Assembly (NCBI RefSeq): GCF_003287935.1
Contig: NZ_CP030287.1
Coordinates: forward strand, 4,802,267-4,866,266
DNA from: Streptomyces sp. ICC1
GTDB lineage: Bacteria > Actinomycetota > Actinomycetes > Streptomycetales > Streptomycetaceae
Length of the DNA: 64,000 nt
Reading direction: 5' to 3'
In this document: positions 52,270-60,333 of the stretch, one piece after another
Layout of the letters: every line of letters starts with the position of its first letter
Numbering within the stretch: the stretch's first letter is position 1
The notes under the pieces: model-generated
The model's input: only the letters and a program-made list of their open reading frames with translations
The model's database searches: none
What the model was told of the DNA's origin: nothing
Made by a program: the position numbers and the translations under genes

Positions 52270-53379
52270 ATGAGTGCTGCCCCCGTTGCCCCCGCTGCCT
52301 TCGCCGCCCTGTTCCAGCCGTGGACCATCCGCTCGGTCACCATCCCGAACCGCGTGTGGATGGCCCCGATGTGCCAGTACAGCGCCGAGGCCTTCGGGCC
52401 GGAGGCCGGAGTGGCCCACGACTGGCACTTCGCGCACTACGCGGCCCGCGCCACCGGCGGCACGGGCCTGATCGTCCAGGAGGCCACGGCCGTCTCCCCG
52501 GAGGGGCGGATCTCGCCGTACGACCTCGGGATCTGGAACGACACCCAGGTCGAGGCCCTGCGCCGGATCACCTCCTTCCTCAAGGCCAGCGGTACGGTCC
52601 CGGGCATCCAGCTCGCCCACGCCGGCCGCAAGGCCTCCACCGACCGCACCTGGAAGGGCGGGCGCCCCGTCGGCCCCGACGCCCACGGCTGGCAGCCCAG
52701 CGCCCCGAGCGCCGTGCCCTTCGCCGAGGGCCACCCGGTCCCGCACGCGCTGACGGACGGGGAGATCCGGGAGGTCGTGGAGCAGTTCGCGGCCGCCGCC
52801 CGGCGCTCGCTCGCCGCCGGCTACCAGGTCGTCGAGATCCACGGCGCCCACGGATACCTGATCGGCCAGTTCCTCTCCCCGCACAGCAACAAGCGCACCG
52901 ACGCGTACGGCGGCTCCTTCGAGAACCGCACCCGTCTCGCCCTCGAAGTCGTCGACGCCGTACGCGCGGTGTGGCCCGAGGAACTGCCGCTGTTCTTCCG
53001 GATCTCCGCCACCGACTGGCTGGAGGAGGACGGCTGGACCGCGGACGAGACCGTCCGGCTGGCCGCGCTGCTCCGGGAGCACGGCGTGGACCTGCTCGAC
53101 GTCTCCACCGGGGGCCTCGCCCCGGGCGGGACGATCCCCGTCGGCCCCGGCTACCAGGTGCCCTTCGCGGCCCGGGTCAAGGCCGAGACCGCCCTCCCGG
53201 TCGCCGCGGTGGGCCTGATCACCGAACCGGAGCAGGCCGAGAAGATCCTGGCCAACGGCGAGGCCGACGCCGTCCTGCTGGGCCGGGAGCTGCTGCGCGA
53301 CCCGTTCTGGGCCCGCCGTGCGGCCGCCGAGCTCGGCGCGGAGGCCCGTACGCCCGACCAGTACCACCGCTCCTGGTGA
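52270..53379 (+). CDS. Old yellow enzyme (NADH:flavin oxidoreductase, YqjM/XenA type)
   Basis: 369 residues, FMN-binding TIM barrel: PWTIRSVTIPNRVWMAPMCQ (with the Cys that tunes FMN in the YqjM class), LIVQEATAVSPEGRISPYDL, QLAHAGRKAS with the substrate His pair, EIHGAHGYLIGQFLSPHSNK, and the phosphate-binding AAVGLITEPEQAEKIL then ADAVLLGRELLRDP. It reduces activated C=C bonds and nitro or quinone compounds with NADPH. The operator array upstream and the ArsR gene downstream suggest induction by an electrophile. Confidence 0.94.
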   Translation: MSAAPVAPAAFAALFQPWTIRSVTIPNRVWMAPMCQYSAEAFGPEAGVAHDWHFAHYAARATGGTGLIVQEATAVSPEGRISPYDLGIWNDTQVEALRRITSFLKASGTVPGIQLAHAGRKASTDRTWKGGRPVGPDAHGWQPSAPSAVPFAEGHPVPHALTDGEIREVVEQFAAAARRSLAAGYQVVEIHGAHGYLIGQFLSPHSNKRTDAYGGSFENRTRLALEVVDAVRAVWPEELPLFFRISATDWLEEDGWTADETVRLAALLREHGVDLLDVSTGGLAPGGTIPVGPGYQVPFAARVKAETALPVAAVGLITEPEQAEKILANGEADAVLLGRELLRDPFWARRAAAELGAEARTPDQYHRSW

Positions 53380-53422
53380 ACCGGTGCGGCGCGGGCACCG
53401 GCCCCCCGCGCCGCATTCCCAC

Positions 53423-53455
53423 CGGATCGCCTCCGGATCCCCTCCGGATCGCCTC
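53423..53455. repeat. Three tandem copies of an 11-nt unit
   Basis: CGGATCGCCTC, CGGATCCCCTC and CGGATCGCCTC follow each other between the OYE stop and the ArsR start. The period is about one DNA turn. It may be a binding region or a simple slippage repeat. Confidence 0.6.
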
Positions 53456-53522
53456 CGGTCCTACGACGGTTCTCGTACGATGGGCCTCGACCCAGGATCA
53501 CCCGAGCGAGTGGAGTACGGAC

Positions 53523-53870
53523 ATGACGGTACGTGACGCGGCCCGTGTCCTCGCCCACCCCGAGGCCGCCGAGATCCGGCTCGAAGGCGTCCTGCACGCC
53601 CTCTCCGACCCGGTCAGGCTGTCCATCGTCCGCGACCTCGCGGCCACGGACGCCGAGCTGGCCTGCTCGTACTTCGATCTCCCGGTCACCAAGTCCACGA
53701 CCACGCACCACTTCCGGGTCCTGCGCGAGAGCGGTGTCGTGCGCCAGTGCTACCGCGGCACCGCCAAACTCAACGGACTGCGCCGCACCGAGCTGGCGGA
53801 GCTGTTCCCCGGACTCCTCGACAGCGTCCTCACCGCGGCCGCCGCCGAAGAGGCGCGCGACCGGGTCTAG
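53523..53870 (+). CDS. ArsR-family winged-helix regulator
   Basis: 115 residues from ATG 53523. Winged helix: EIRLEGVLHALSDPVRLSIV, recognition region LPVTKSTTTHHFRVLRESGV, and wing VRQCYRGTAKLNGLRRTELA. It carries no metal-binding ELCVCDL-type motif; the single Cys in ELACSYFDLP could be redox- or electrophile-sensitive. It probably represses the upstream OYE gene and itself via TCTCGTAC boxes. Its last four bases overlap the stop of the convergent reductase gene at CTAG. Confidence 0.92.
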   Translation: MTVRDAARVLAHPEAAEIRLEGVLHALSDPVRLSIVRDLAATDAELACSYFDLPVTKSTTTHHFRVLRESGVVRQCYRGTAKLNGLRRTELAELFPGLLDSVLTAAAAEEARDRV

Positions 53871-55243
53871 GCCGTCTCTTTCGGGGTGGGGTCCGCCCGG
53901 TCCGCGGCCGACAGCAGGCCCGGCCAGTCCGGGATCTTGACGGAGCGGCGGCCGAGGGAGCGCCCGAGGTCGGCCTCCGCCGTCTCGATGGCCAGCCACC
54001 CCGGCCACGCGACCGGCCGCAGCCCCGCCGCCCGCATCGCGTCCAGGGGGTCCCCGTCCCGTACGCGGCGGGCCAGCGCCCCCGCGTCCTGGAGCAGGGA
54101 GGACGCCGTCTCCTTCGCGCAGGGCCGGTTCGTGCCGATCACCCCGGTCGGGCCGCGCTTGATCCAGCCCGCCACGTACTCGCCGAGCGAGGCGCGGCCG
54201 GCCCGTAGCACCCGGCCCGCCGCGTGCGGGACCGTACCGGTGCGCTCGGCGAAGGGCAGGCCGGGCAGCGGGACGCCCTGGTAGCCCACCGAGCGCAGCA
54301 CCAGCTGCGCCGGGACGTCCTCGAAGACGCCCGTCCCGGTGACCCCGCCCCGGCCGTCGGGAACCGTCCGCTCGAAGCGCATCCCGGTGACCCGGCCCTG
54401 CTCGCCGCCGAGCACCTCCACCGGGCGCAGGAAGAACCGCAGCGCGATGCGGCGCCCGCCGCCGTCCGCCGGGGCCGCCGCCCAGCCGCGCAGCGCCTCC
54501 ACGTTGCGCCGGTTCGCCGCGGGCAGGGCCGCGCCCGGGTCCGCGTACGCCGGGTCCAGGGCCATCTCCACCGGGTCCACGCGCACGTCCACGCCCGGCA
54601 GCGTGCCGAGCTCGCGCAGCTCCTTCGTGGTGAACTTCCCCTGCGAGGGCCCGCGTCGGGCCACCATGTGGACCTCGCGCACCGCGCTCTCCCCGAGCGT
54701 GGCCAGCGCCGGCTGCGGCATGTCGGTGGGCGACAGCTCCGGTACGCCCCGGGCCAGGATCCGCGTCACGTCGACCGCGACGTTCCCCGCCCCGACCACG
54801 ACCGCCGAATCCACCCCGGACAGTCCGAAGGCCTCGGCCGCCGCGTCCGGATGCCCGCTGTACCAGGCCACGAAGGCCGTGGCGGAGTGCACGCCGGGCA
54901 GGTCCTCGCCGGGGATGCCGAGCAGCCGGTCCCGGGCGGCGCCCACGCAGTAGACCACCGCGTGGTACAGCTCGAGGAGCCTGCCGGTGGACAGTTCGGG
55001 CCCGCCGACCTCGACGTTCCCGAGGAAGCGGATCCGCTCGTCCTCCAGCACCGTCCGCAGGCTGCCCTGCAGCGATTTGATCTTCTCGTGGTCGGGGGCC
55101 ACCCCGTACCGCACGAGCCCGTAGGGGGCGGGCAGCCGGTCGAGCACATCGACCCGCACCCCCGGGACCTCGCGCTGCTGTACGAGTGCCTGAGCGGCGT
55201 AGACCCCGCTGGGGCCCGATCCGACGACGGCGATACGAAGCAC
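53867..55243 (-). CDS. FprA-type NADPH-ferredoxin reductase (adrenodoxin-reductase family)
   Basis: 458 residues from GTG 55243 behind GGGAGGAG. FAD motif LRIAVVGSGPSGVYAAQALV, NADPH motif SAVVVGAGNVAVDVTRILAR, the family stretch APYGLVRYGVAPDHEKIKSL, and C-terminal EYVAGWIKRGPTGVIGTNRP. It transfers electrons from NADPH to ferredoxins, which in streptomycetes feed cytochromes P450 and desaturases. No ferredoxin gene is adjacent. The long frame upstream of this start is shadow sequence of the DUF305 gene. Confidence 0.93.
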   Translation of the reverse strand: MLRIAVVGSGPSGVYAAQALVQQREVPGVRVDVLDRLPAPYGLVRYGVAPDHEKIKSLQGSLRTVLEDERIRFLGNVEVGGPELSTGRLLELYHAVVYCVGAARDRLLGIPGEDLPGVHSATAFVAWYSGHPDAAAEAFGLSGVDSAVVVGAGNVAVDVTRILARGVPELSPTDMPQPALATLGESAVREVHMVARRGPSQGKFTTKELRELGTLPGVDVRVDPVEMALDPAYADPGAALPAANRRNVEALRGWAAAPADGGGRRIALRFFLRPVEVLGGEQGRVTGMRFERTVPDGRGGVTGTGVFEDVPAQLVLRSVGYQGVPLPGLPFAERTGTVPHAAGRVLRAGRASLGEYVAGWIKRGPTGVIGTNRPCAKETASSLLQDAGALARRVRDGDPLDAMRAAGLRPVAWPGWLAIETAEADLGRSLGRRSVKIPDWPGLLSAADRADPTPKETA

Positions 55244-55296
55244 GGCGGAGCTCCTCCCGCAGGTGTTCCCCAGCATGACACCGGGTGCCCGGGCCG

Positions 55297-55962
55297 TCAG
55301 CCCATCGAGCGCATCCGGTGGATCTCGGTGCTCTGAACGGCCACCACCTCGGTGGCCATCTCCTCGACGGCGACGTTGTTGCCCGAGGCCAGCGCCTCGC
55401 CGGCCATCTTCAGCGCGCCCTCGTGGTGGGCGGTCATCAGGGTGAGGAAGAGCCGGTCGAAGTCGGCCCCGGTCGCCGCGGTCAGCTCCGCCAGCTGCTG
55501 CTCGGTGGCCATGCCGGGCATGGCCGCGTGGTCGTGGCCGTCCGCCCCGGTGGCGGGCGAGGGATGCAGGGCCGCCCACTTCTCCATCGCCCCGATCTCG
55601 GGCTGCTGCGCGGCCGTGATCCGCTCGGCGAGCCGTTTGACCCCGTCGGCCGAGGCCCGGGACGGGGCGAGGGCACTCATGGCCAGGGCCTGCCTGTGGT
55701 GCTCGGTCATGCGCCGCACGTAGGCTCGGTCCACCGCGTTGGGACTGTCGTCGGGCAGCTCCCGGGCCGCCTGCTCCGGGGAGATCGTGCGCGCCTTCTC
55801 GCCGGGCTTGCCGGGGGCGATCACCCCCGCCTCGCCCTGCGCCGCCGCGTCCGCCCCGGCCGCCGCCCCGGCGGAGTCGCGGCAGCCGGTGAGCGGGAGC
55901 AGGAGTCCGACGGCCAGGGCCGCTCCGACGATTCGCCCGAGTAACACTTTCGCCATGTCCAT
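55297..55962 (-). CDS. DUF305-domain lipoprotein with a TTA codon
   Basis: 221 residues. Signal peptide and lipobox LAVGLLLPLTGC, then a DUF305 four-helix domain with paired His/Met ligands: AYVRRMTEHHRQALAMSALA, AAMPGMATEQQLAEL, FLTLMTAHHEGALKMAGEAL. DUF305 proteins are periplasmic and several bind copper. Codon 7 (codon 5 if translation starts at the second ATG) is TTA, at 55942-55944. No ribosome site precedes either ATG. It is divergent from the LVIVD protein gene across 76 bp; both genes carry a TTA codon, so both probably need the bldA tRNA. Confidence 0.9.
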   Translation of the reverse strand: MDMAKVLLGRIVGAALAVGLLLPLTGCRDSAGAAAGADAAAQGEAGVIAPGKPGEKARTISPEQAARELPDDSPNAVDRAYVRRMTEHHRQALAMSALAPSRASADGVKRLAERITAAQQPEIGAMEKWAALHPSPATGADGHDHAAMPGMATEQQLAELTAATGADFDRLFLTLMTAHHEGALKMAGEALASGNNVAVEEMATEVVAVQSTEIHRMRSMG

Positions 55963-56038
55963 GCAAAGGACCATACTGCCGGGGTCCGCGTTCCGTTCCC
56001 ACCACGGGCGGAACCGACCGGACTCATGGGAGGGCACA

Positions 56039-57538
56039 GTGACCTCGATGCAGACCAGCAGAGCGCGGCGCGGATCCCTGGGGGTGGCCGCGGCGGCGGC
56101 CGGCCTCCTCGCCACGCTCCTGGCGGCCGGACCCGCGGCCGCCACGCCCGACCCGGGCGACTTACTCCCGGGTGCGGGCGCGCGGCAGGGCGCCGGCACC
56201 ACCGGCACCGCGGCCGGCGAGAGCCGGGAACTCGCGCCCGGAGAGATCCCGGGCCAGGACGAGATCGTCCACAGCAGGAACATCAAGCACCTGGCGAACA
56301 TACCCAGCACCGACCCGGCCGGCATCAACTCCGACCTGGCGTTCCAGGGCAAGTACGCCTACGCGGGCAGCTACAACGGCTTCACCATCTACGACATCGG
56401 CAACCCGAAGGCGCCGAAGACCGTCACCGAAGTGCTCTGCCCCGGCGGGCAGAACGACATCTCGGTCCACGGGGACCTGCTCTTCCTCTCCACCGACTCC
56501 TCGCGCAGCGACGACTCCTGCAGCAGCGTCTCGCAGCCCGCCACCGAGAAGTCCTCGTGGGAGGGCATCAAGATCTTCGACATCAAGGACAAGAAGAACC
56601 CCAAGTACATCAAGTCCGTCGAGACAGCGTGCGGTTCACACACCCACACGCTGGTGCCGGGAAACCGGGACGTCTACCTCTACGTCTCCTCGTATTCCCC
56701 GAACGACGCGTTCCCGGACTGCAAGCCGCCGCACGACGGCATCTCGATCGTGAAGGTGCCCAAGAAGAACCCGACCGGCGCGTCGGTCGTCGCCTTCCCC
56801 GTCCTCTTCCCGGACGGCGGCAACCCGGGCGCGCCCACCAACCCGGGCGTCTCCAAGACCACGGGCTGCCACGACATCACCGTGCTGCCCTCCAAGAACC
56901 TCGCCGCCGGCGCCTGCATGGGCGACGGCATCCTCTTCGACATCAGCAGGCCCGAGCAGCCGCGCGTCATCGACCGGGTCCAGGACAACGTCAACTTCGC
57001 GTTCTGGCACTCGGCCACCTTCAACGAGCGGGCCGACAAGGTGGTGTTCACCGACGAGCTGGGCGGCGGCGTCGGCGCCACCTGCAACGAGGCCACCGGC
57101 CCCACCCGGGGCGCGGACGGCATCTATGACATCACCGGCCGCGGCGACCACCGCAAGCTCGCCTTCAAGGGCTACTTCAAGATCCCGCGCCACCAGGCCG
57201 ACACCGAGAACTGCGTGGCCCACAACGGCTCGCTGATCCCCGTCGGCGGCGGCCGCGACATCATGGTCCAGGCCTGGTACCAGGGCGGCATCTCCGTCTG
57301 GGACTTCACCGACTCCACCCGTCCCAAGGAGATCGCCTACTTCGAGCGGGGGCCGCTGAGCACCGACAAGCTCGGCCTCGGGGGATCCTGGTCCGCGTAC
57401 TACTACAACGGGCACATCTACTCGAACGACATCGCCAAGGGCCTCGACGTGCTCAGGCTCGACGACTGGCGCACCGAGAGCGCCAAGTGGGTGCGGATGG
57501 ACCGGCTCAACGTGCAGACCCAGCCCGACTACCGCTGA
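56039..57538 (+). CDS. Secreted LVIVD-repeat protein with a TTA codon
   Basis: 499 residues from GTG 56039 (GGAGGG upstream) or ATG 56048. Signal peptide LGVAAAAAGLLATLLAAGPA, then a beta-propeller of LVIVD-type repeats (SDLAFQGKYAYAGSYNGFTI, GIKIFDIKDKKNPKYIKSVE, GISVWDFTDSTRPKEIAYFE). Such proteins are extracellular and often encoded beside DUF305 proteins. Codon 42 is TTA (56162-56164), just after the signal peptide, making translation probably bldA-dependent and tied to development. The 3' end overlaps the convergent TetR gene by 10 nt. Confidence 0.9.
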   Translation: MTSMQTSRARRGSLGVAAAAAGLLATLLAAGPAAATPDPGDLLPGAGARQGAGTTGTAAGESRELAPGEIPGQDEIVHSRNIKHLANIPSTDPAGINSDLAFQGKYAYAGSYNGFTIYDIGNPKAPKTVTEVLCPGGQNDISVHGDLLFLSTDSSRSDDSCSSVSQPATEKSSWEGIKIFDIKDKKNPKYIKSVETACGSHTHTLVPGNRDVYLYVSSYSPNDAFPDCKPPHDGISIVKVPKKNPTGASVVAFPVLFPDGGNPGAPTNPGVSKTTGCHDITVLPSKNLAAGACMGDGILFDISRPEQPRVIDRVQDNVNFAFWHSATFNERADKVVFTDELGGGVGATCNEATGPTRGADGIYDITGRGDHRKLAFKGYFKIPRHQADTENCVAHNGSLIPVGGGRDIMVQAWYQGGISVWDFTDSTRPKEIAYFERGPLSTDKLGLGGSWSAYYYNGHIYSNDIAKGLDVLRLDDWRTESAKWVRMDRLNVQTQPDYR

Positions 57539-58173
57539 CGCGGCGAGGGAAACGTTCCGCCGGGCGGTCCGCCGTCCGGCGGGACACCCAGCTCCCAGTC
57601 CAGCCCGTACCGCTGGAACAGTTCCGCCCGCAGCCGCGCCGCCGGCATCGGCGCACCCGGCAGCAGCACCGCCACCACCGCCCCCATCAACAGGGCCCGC
57701 AGCATCGGGTAGTCGGTGTCCGCGTCCGCCGAGCCGTACCGTACGACGGTGTCCCGCAGGAGCTCCGCGAGCCGCTGCTGCTCCACGCACCGGACGAAGC
57801 CCTCCGCCTGCAGGATGCCCGCCATGTGGGTCCGCATCAGCCGGGGCTGGTCACGGGCCAGCCCGAGGATCGCGTCGATGGCGCGCGCCAGGCGCTCCCG
57901 CCCGGCGTCCGGCCCATCGGGCCGCGGCTCGCGCTCCAGCGCGGCTTCCAAGGTCAGGTGCATCAGGCGGTGCACGGCGGACTGCAGCAGCTGCCGCTTG
58001 CCGGGGAAGTAGTACGAGACCAGGCCCCGGGCGGCGCCCGCCCGGTCGGCGATGTCGCCGAGCTTGGTGGCCTCGTAGCCACGCTCGGCCACGAGCTCGA
58101 CCGTGGCCTGCAGCAGCCGCTCCCGGGAACGCCTGCGCAATTCTTCATTGACCGATGCGCTGCGCGGGGACAT
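57529..58173 (-). CDS. TetR-family transcriptional regulator
   Basis: 214 residues from ATG 58173 with AGGAGC 6 nt upstream. The N-terminal TetR helix-turn-helix is RERLLQATVELVAERGYEAT, KLGDIADRAGAARGLVSYYF, PGKRQLLQ. A ligand-binding helical domain follows. A 17-bp dyad at 58190-58206 sits just upstream and overlaps a TATACT -10 element for this gene, so it probably represses itself. Its partner may be the PAP2 gene, whose stop lies only a few bases upstream on the same strand, or the convergent LVIVD gene. Confidence 0.93.
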   Translation of the reverse strand: MSPRSASVNEELRRRSRERLLQATVELVAERGYEATKLGDIADRAGAARGLVSYYFPGKRQLLQSAVHRLMHLTLEAALEREPRPDGPDAGRERLARAIDAILGLARDQPRLMRTHMAGILQAEGFVRCVEQQRLAELLRDTVVRYGSADADTDYPMLRALLMGAVVAVLLPGAPMPAARLRAELFQRYGLDWELGVPPDGGPPGGTFPSPRQR

Positions 58174-58189
58174 GCTTGCTCCTGCGTTG

Positions 58190-58209
58190 ACTGGCTCGGA
58201 GCCAGTATA
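58190..58209 (-). promoter_or_regulatory. TetR operator overlapping its own -10 element
   Basis: ACTGGCT-N3-AGCCAGT, perfect 7-bp arms, spans 58190-58206. On the reverse strand TATACT (58204-58209) overlaps the outer arm and would place the transcription start inside the dyad, 20-odd nt before the TetR start codon. Confidence 0.65.
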
Positions 58210-58210
58210 C

Positions 58211-58903
58211 TCAGCGCGCTGGAGCGTCTGTCCGGGGCGACACGGGGGATCGCCCCGGACAGACACCATCCGCCGCCGCGAGCAGGACGAGGGCCGCGCC
58301 CAGCAGCCAGCCCGCCAGGACGTCCGAGAACCAGTGGACGCCGAGGTACAGCCGGGTGAAACCGACCCCGAGGACCGAGACCGCGGCCAGGACCGGCACC
58401 AGCACCCGGGCGGCGCGAGCCGAGCGGCGGCCCGGGGCCCCGCGGGGGACCAGCCACAGGAACAGGCCGCAGACCACGCTCGCCGTCATGGCGTGGCCGG
58501 ACGGATAGGCGGAGAAATGCGCCGAGTCGACCGGATCCGGCCACACCGGACGCTCCCGCCCCACCCACGCCTTCAGCCCCTGCTGAACCACCGAGGCGCC
58601 GAGCACGACCAGGGCGATCCGCAGCGCGCACCGGCCCTCGCCCCCGCGCCACAGCCAGAGGCAGGCGGCGGCGGCCAGGGCCCGCATCGTCCACGGATCC
58701 CAGATCCAGTCGCTGAGCACCCGCATCAGGTGGGTGACCCCGCGGTGGGAGACGGCGTGGGAGTGCAGGCTCCGCGCGATCCGCTCGTCCCAGGACGCGA
58801 GCGGTTGCCAACCGGCCGCCACCAGGGCCGTCAGAACGGCGACGGCCGCGAGCAGCGCCCAGCCGAGCCGGGTACGCCGCAGCCGTGACCGATCGCTCCG
58901 CAT
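58211..58903 (-). CDS. PAP2-family membrane phosphatase
   Basis: 230 residues from ATG 58903 with GAGGATC upstream; six predicted helices. All three PAP2 motifs are present: KAWVGRERPVWPD (K-x6-RP), YPSGHAMTA (PSGH) and TRLYLGVHWFSDVLAG (R-x5-H-x3-D). It dephosphorylates a lipid pyrophosphate or phosphatidate on the outer face of the membrane. It lies directly upstream of the TetR gene on the same strand, with the TetR promoter overlapping its stop. Confidence 0.92.
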   Translation of the reverse strand: MRSDRSRLRRTRLGWALLAAVAVLTALVAAGWQPLASWDERIARSLHSHAVSHRGVTHLMRVLSDWIWDPWTMRALAAAACLWLWRGGEGRCALRIALVVLGASVVQQGLKAWVGRERPVWPDPVDSAHFSAYPSGHAMTASVVCGLFLWLVPRGAPGRRSARAARVLVPVLAAVSVLGVGFTRLYLGVHWFSDVLAGWLLGAALVLLAAADGVCPGRSPVSPRTDAPAR

Positions 58904-58976
58904 ACGGTGATCCTCGCACCCGGGGCACGCCGTCCCCGGCGACCGCCGCGCGGGCGGGACGGTGGACGACTCGGAG

Positions 58977-59138
58977 GTGCGGTTCGCCCGCCGGGGGACC
59001 GGCCAGTGGCGCAAGTCCGCGGACACGCCCCTCGGCGAGGTGGTCGCACACCGGCTGGAGCGCCGGGCCCGGCTCGGCATCGACGCGGCCCCGCGCAACC
59101 GCGAGCGGCCGGCGCGCGTACCGCGTCGCACGCGTTAG
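58977..59138 (+). CDS. Possible small ORF truncated by the MITE
   Basis: 53 codons from GTG 58977 (GGAG directly before) reading VRFARRGTGQWRKSADTPLG then EVVAHRLERRARLGIDAAPR, with very high third-position GC. The stop TAG is made of the TA target dinucleotide plus the first base of the MITE-like element, so the natural protein was probably longer. I do not recognise it, and it may be chance in this base composition. Confidence 0.25.
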   Translation: MRFARRGTGQWRKSADTPLGEVVAHRLERRARLGIDAAPRNRERPARVPRRTR

Positions 59139-59302
59139 GCCGGCTCTTTCGGATCTTGCCGGGCCCGCGACGCCCGGCACCGCGCCTGGCCGCGTTGTCG
59201 GGACGCCCGAGTACGTCCAGTACACGCAACGCCCCTCCGCCTTGCCATGCACGGCACCAGACGCCGCGGGCTCGGCCGACAAGATCCAAAAGAGACGGCC
59301 TA
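59136..59302. mobile_element. MITE-like element, 163 bp, flanked by TA
   Basis: Element 59138-59300. Its left 25 bp (starting GGCCGGCTCTTTCGGATCTT) and the reverse complement of its right 25 bp (starting GGCCGTCTCTTTTGGATCTT) match at about 22 positions. TA lies directly outside both ends (59136-59137, 59301-59302), as for Tc1/mariner or IS630-mobilised elements. There is no transposase inside. I recall similar sequence in other streptomycete genomes, which would fit a non-autonomous mobile repeat; a search would settle this. Its ends supply one base to the stop codons of both neighbouring frames. Confidence 0.8.
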
Positions 59303-60238
59303 GGCCAGCGTGCTCAGACCCGGCCCGAACGCCACCAGCAGGGGGATCGCCGGGGCCAGGGTGGCCAGCGCGGTCAGCCGCATCCGCCGGACCGCCGGGA
59401 GCCGGGGCGCGGCCGCCAGCAGCCGCCGGACCCGCCGCGGTACGTGCGCCTCCGGGGCCGGACAGGGGCCGAAGACCCCGCGGTCCTCGTTCAGGCCGAT
59501 CAGGGCCAGGGCGATGGTGAGCCGCCCGTACCGCCGCGAGGCCACGTCGTCGGCCGCCAGTTCCACCAGCCGGTGCATCTCCGCCTCGAACGCGGCGAAC
59601 ACCGGGATCCGCGGGAACCCCCCGGACAGCGCCCGCGAGCAGTGCAGGAGCCAGTCGTGCCGGGCGGCCGCGTGCCCCTGTTCGTGCGCCAGCACGGCGT
59701 CCAGCTGGCTGCCCTTGAGCCGGCCCAGCGCCGCCGTCGTGACCACCAGCTGAGGGGTCGGCCCGGGCAGCCACCAGCTGTCGGGCCGCTCCGCCTCCAG
59801 TACGACGAGGCGCGCCCCGGCGGCCTCCTCCCCGGGCAGCAGCGGCGCCCGCAGCAGCAGTTCGGCGTCCTGCGCGCGGCGCCGGGAGCGGGCCCGCAGG
59901 ATCTCGCGGGCCAGCATCGCGCCCGTCCACAGCCCGCCGCCCGCCAGTGCCAGGGCGGTCCCGGTGGCCCACGGGCCGCCCGCGGCGCCGAGCGCGTACG
60001 CGTCGACCACCCCGCTGGGGGCGGGGGCGAACAGCCGCTTCTGTACCGCAGGCCAGGCGCCGGCCGCGCTCAGCAGCATCGACAGGGCGAAGCACAGGAG
60101 CACCGCGCCCACCACGCACTGCCACGCCCACAGGGCGACGACGGGCTCGTGCTCGGGCCATTCGGCCCGGGCCAGCAGCCGGGGCGCGAGCACCGCGGTC
60201 AGGGCGCCGAGCAGCAGGAGAACGGCGGGGACCATCAT
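59300..60238 (-). CDS. M56-family (BlaR1-like) membrane metallopeptidase
   Basis: 312 residues with three to four membrane helices (VPAVLLLLGALTAVLAPRLL; VGAVLLCFALSMLLSAAG; a C-terminal helix ALATLAPAIPLLVAFG). The zinc site is VLAHEQGHAAARHDWL (HExxH), with the downstream Glu in HRLVELAADDVASRRYG. Relatives sense and cleave a BlaI-type repressor, but no BlaI gene is adjacent. The TAG stop uses the last base of the MITE-like element, so the true C-terminus may have been altered by that insertion. Confidence 0.9.
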   Translation of the reverse strand: MMVPAVLLLLGALTAVLAPRLLARAEWPEHEPVVALWAWQCVVGAVLLCFALSMLLSAAGAWPAVQKRLFAPAPSGVVDAYALGAAGGPWATGTALALAGGGLWTGAMLAREILRARSRRRAQDAELLLRAPLLPGEEAAGARLVVLEAERPDSWWLPGPTPQLVVTTAALGRLKGSQLDAVLAHEQGHAAARHDWLLHCSRALSGGFPRIPVFAAFEAEMHRLVELAADDVASRRYGRLTIALALIGLNEDRGVFGPCPAPEAHVPRRVRRLLAAAPRLPAVRRMRLTALATLAPAIPLLVAFGPGLSTLA

Positions 60239-60333
60239 GGGTCCAGCCTATGAGCGCGCGGCTACCTGCGGGTATGGTCCGGGAGAAGGGTGACGGAGCA
60301 CACGTCCGCCCCGCCCGGCGCCCGCGCCCGGCC

